Source of the DNA: Symmachiella dynata
Lineage (GTDB): Bacteria > Planctomycetota > Planctomycetia > Planctomycetales > Planctomycetaceae
Direction of reading: 5' to 3'
Length of the DNA stretch: 64,000 nucleotides
NCBI RefSeq assembly: GCF_007747995.1
Contig: NZ_CP036276.1
Location: 3,773,001-3,837,000, forward strand
This document shows, one piece after another, positions 63,786-64,000 of the stretch. The number at the start of each line of letters is the position of its first letter. The stretch's first letter is position 1. The translations under genes were made by a program, and so were the position numbers. The notes below the pieces were generated by a model. That model saw only the letters and a program-made list of their open reading frames with translations. It was not told the DNA's origin and did no database searches.

Positions 63786-64000
63786 CTAACTGCCACGACT
63801 GTTGTCGACCATTCGCACGTCAAGGGGGGCCTGTTCGCTGTTGAGAGAAGTGTGCGTGATCCGATTTGGCAATGAAAAACTGATTCCTTGGTCTTCGAAA
63901 GCATGGAATACCGCTAGATTGAACGTTTCACCAAAAGCGAGGTAATCCCAGTAATTCGGCGGGTGATACCAATAGATCGCACGAATTGTGAATGCGGTCG
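63786..64000 (-). CDS. MscS-type mechanosensitive channel, C-terminal part
   Basis: Only the last ~70 residues are inside the window; the gene continues off the right edge. The minus strand encodes AIYWYHPPNYWDYLAFGE, FNLAVFHAFEDQGISFSLPN and a short tail ending at TAG 63786-63788. These match the cytoplasmic C-terminal domain of MscS-family channels, which open under membrane tension. The pore helices are outside the window. Confidence 0.7.
   Translation of the reverse strand, partial: TAFTIRAIYWYHPPNYWDYLAFGETFNLAVFHAFEDQGISFSLPNRITHTSLNSEQAPLDVRMVDNSRGS

Noticed and set aside
1-64000. tRNA, rRNA or riboswitch genes
   Set aside because: I scanned for TTCGA-type T-arms with acceptor pairing and for rRNA signatures and found none convincing; a covariance-model search would be decisive.

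Overview
The window looks like a chromosome segment from a member of the Planctomycetota. It has moderately high GC, an OprB-type porin, many secreted or repeat-rich proteins without assigned function, a MoxR/vWA/DUF5682 cluster, and integrase-type insertion sequences of the kind common in that phylum. The taxon is inferred from protein style, because no rRNA or tRNA gene was seen. Most of the window is accessory DNA.

Layout. 1-1640: minus-strand operon of a phage-like element that continues off the left edge (MerR-like HTH, small zinc-ribbon protein, ParB-like/DNA methyltransferase fusion). 1641-3250: gene-poor, with a 23-bp-stem hairpin, a 28-bp perfect palindrome and a decayed IS256 transposase. 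3251-6693: ordinary genes (OprB porin, a secreted unknown, a secreted GlcG/HbpS-like protein). 6.9-8.1 kb: an integrase-type transposase gene beside a decayed relative. 8.4-22.7 kb: a defence-type island with a large serine recombinase, a type III-like restriction enzyme, DinD, its DNA methyltransferase (stopped by an amber codon exactly at the catalytic DPPY tyrosine), an ABC-ATPase/TOPRIM protein, an AlbA_2 protein, and a UvrD-like helicase fused to a RelE-fold domain. 23.0-30.8 kb: two further minus-strand genes, a 2081-residue TPR protein with a central PIN-like region and a 441-residue protein with a PD-(D/E)XK-like motif. This pair is a good candidate for an undescribed conflict system.

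31.2-48.9 kb: a mostly minus-strand phage-like or satellite-like element with terminase large and small subunits, HNH nuclease, zinc-ribbon proteins, HARE-HTH protein, metallopeptidase, DUF1937 protein, a frameshifted ParB-methyltransferase, a primase/ATPase, a split topoisomerase VI-like A/B pair and HTH proteins. No capsid, portal or tail gene is visible. Between the primase and the methyltransferase lies an array of TGCCGAACCT repeats with a 22-bp inverted repeat and an alternating purine-pyrimidine tract, a plausible replication origin. Two decayed terminase copies lie at 31.2 kb and 53.3 kb.

49.2-50.5 kb: a complete IS3-family element with matching terminal inverted repeats. 50.9-53.1 kb: a secreted trypsin-like protease with a discoidin-like tail. 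54.2-63.3 kb: a divergent cluster with a BRCT/pentapeptide-repeat/SWIM protein on one strand and, on the other, two unknowns, a MoxR ATPase, a DUF5682-type protein and a vWA protein. These probably form one multi-component system. The window ends in another decayed transposase and the C-terminus of an MscS-type channel.
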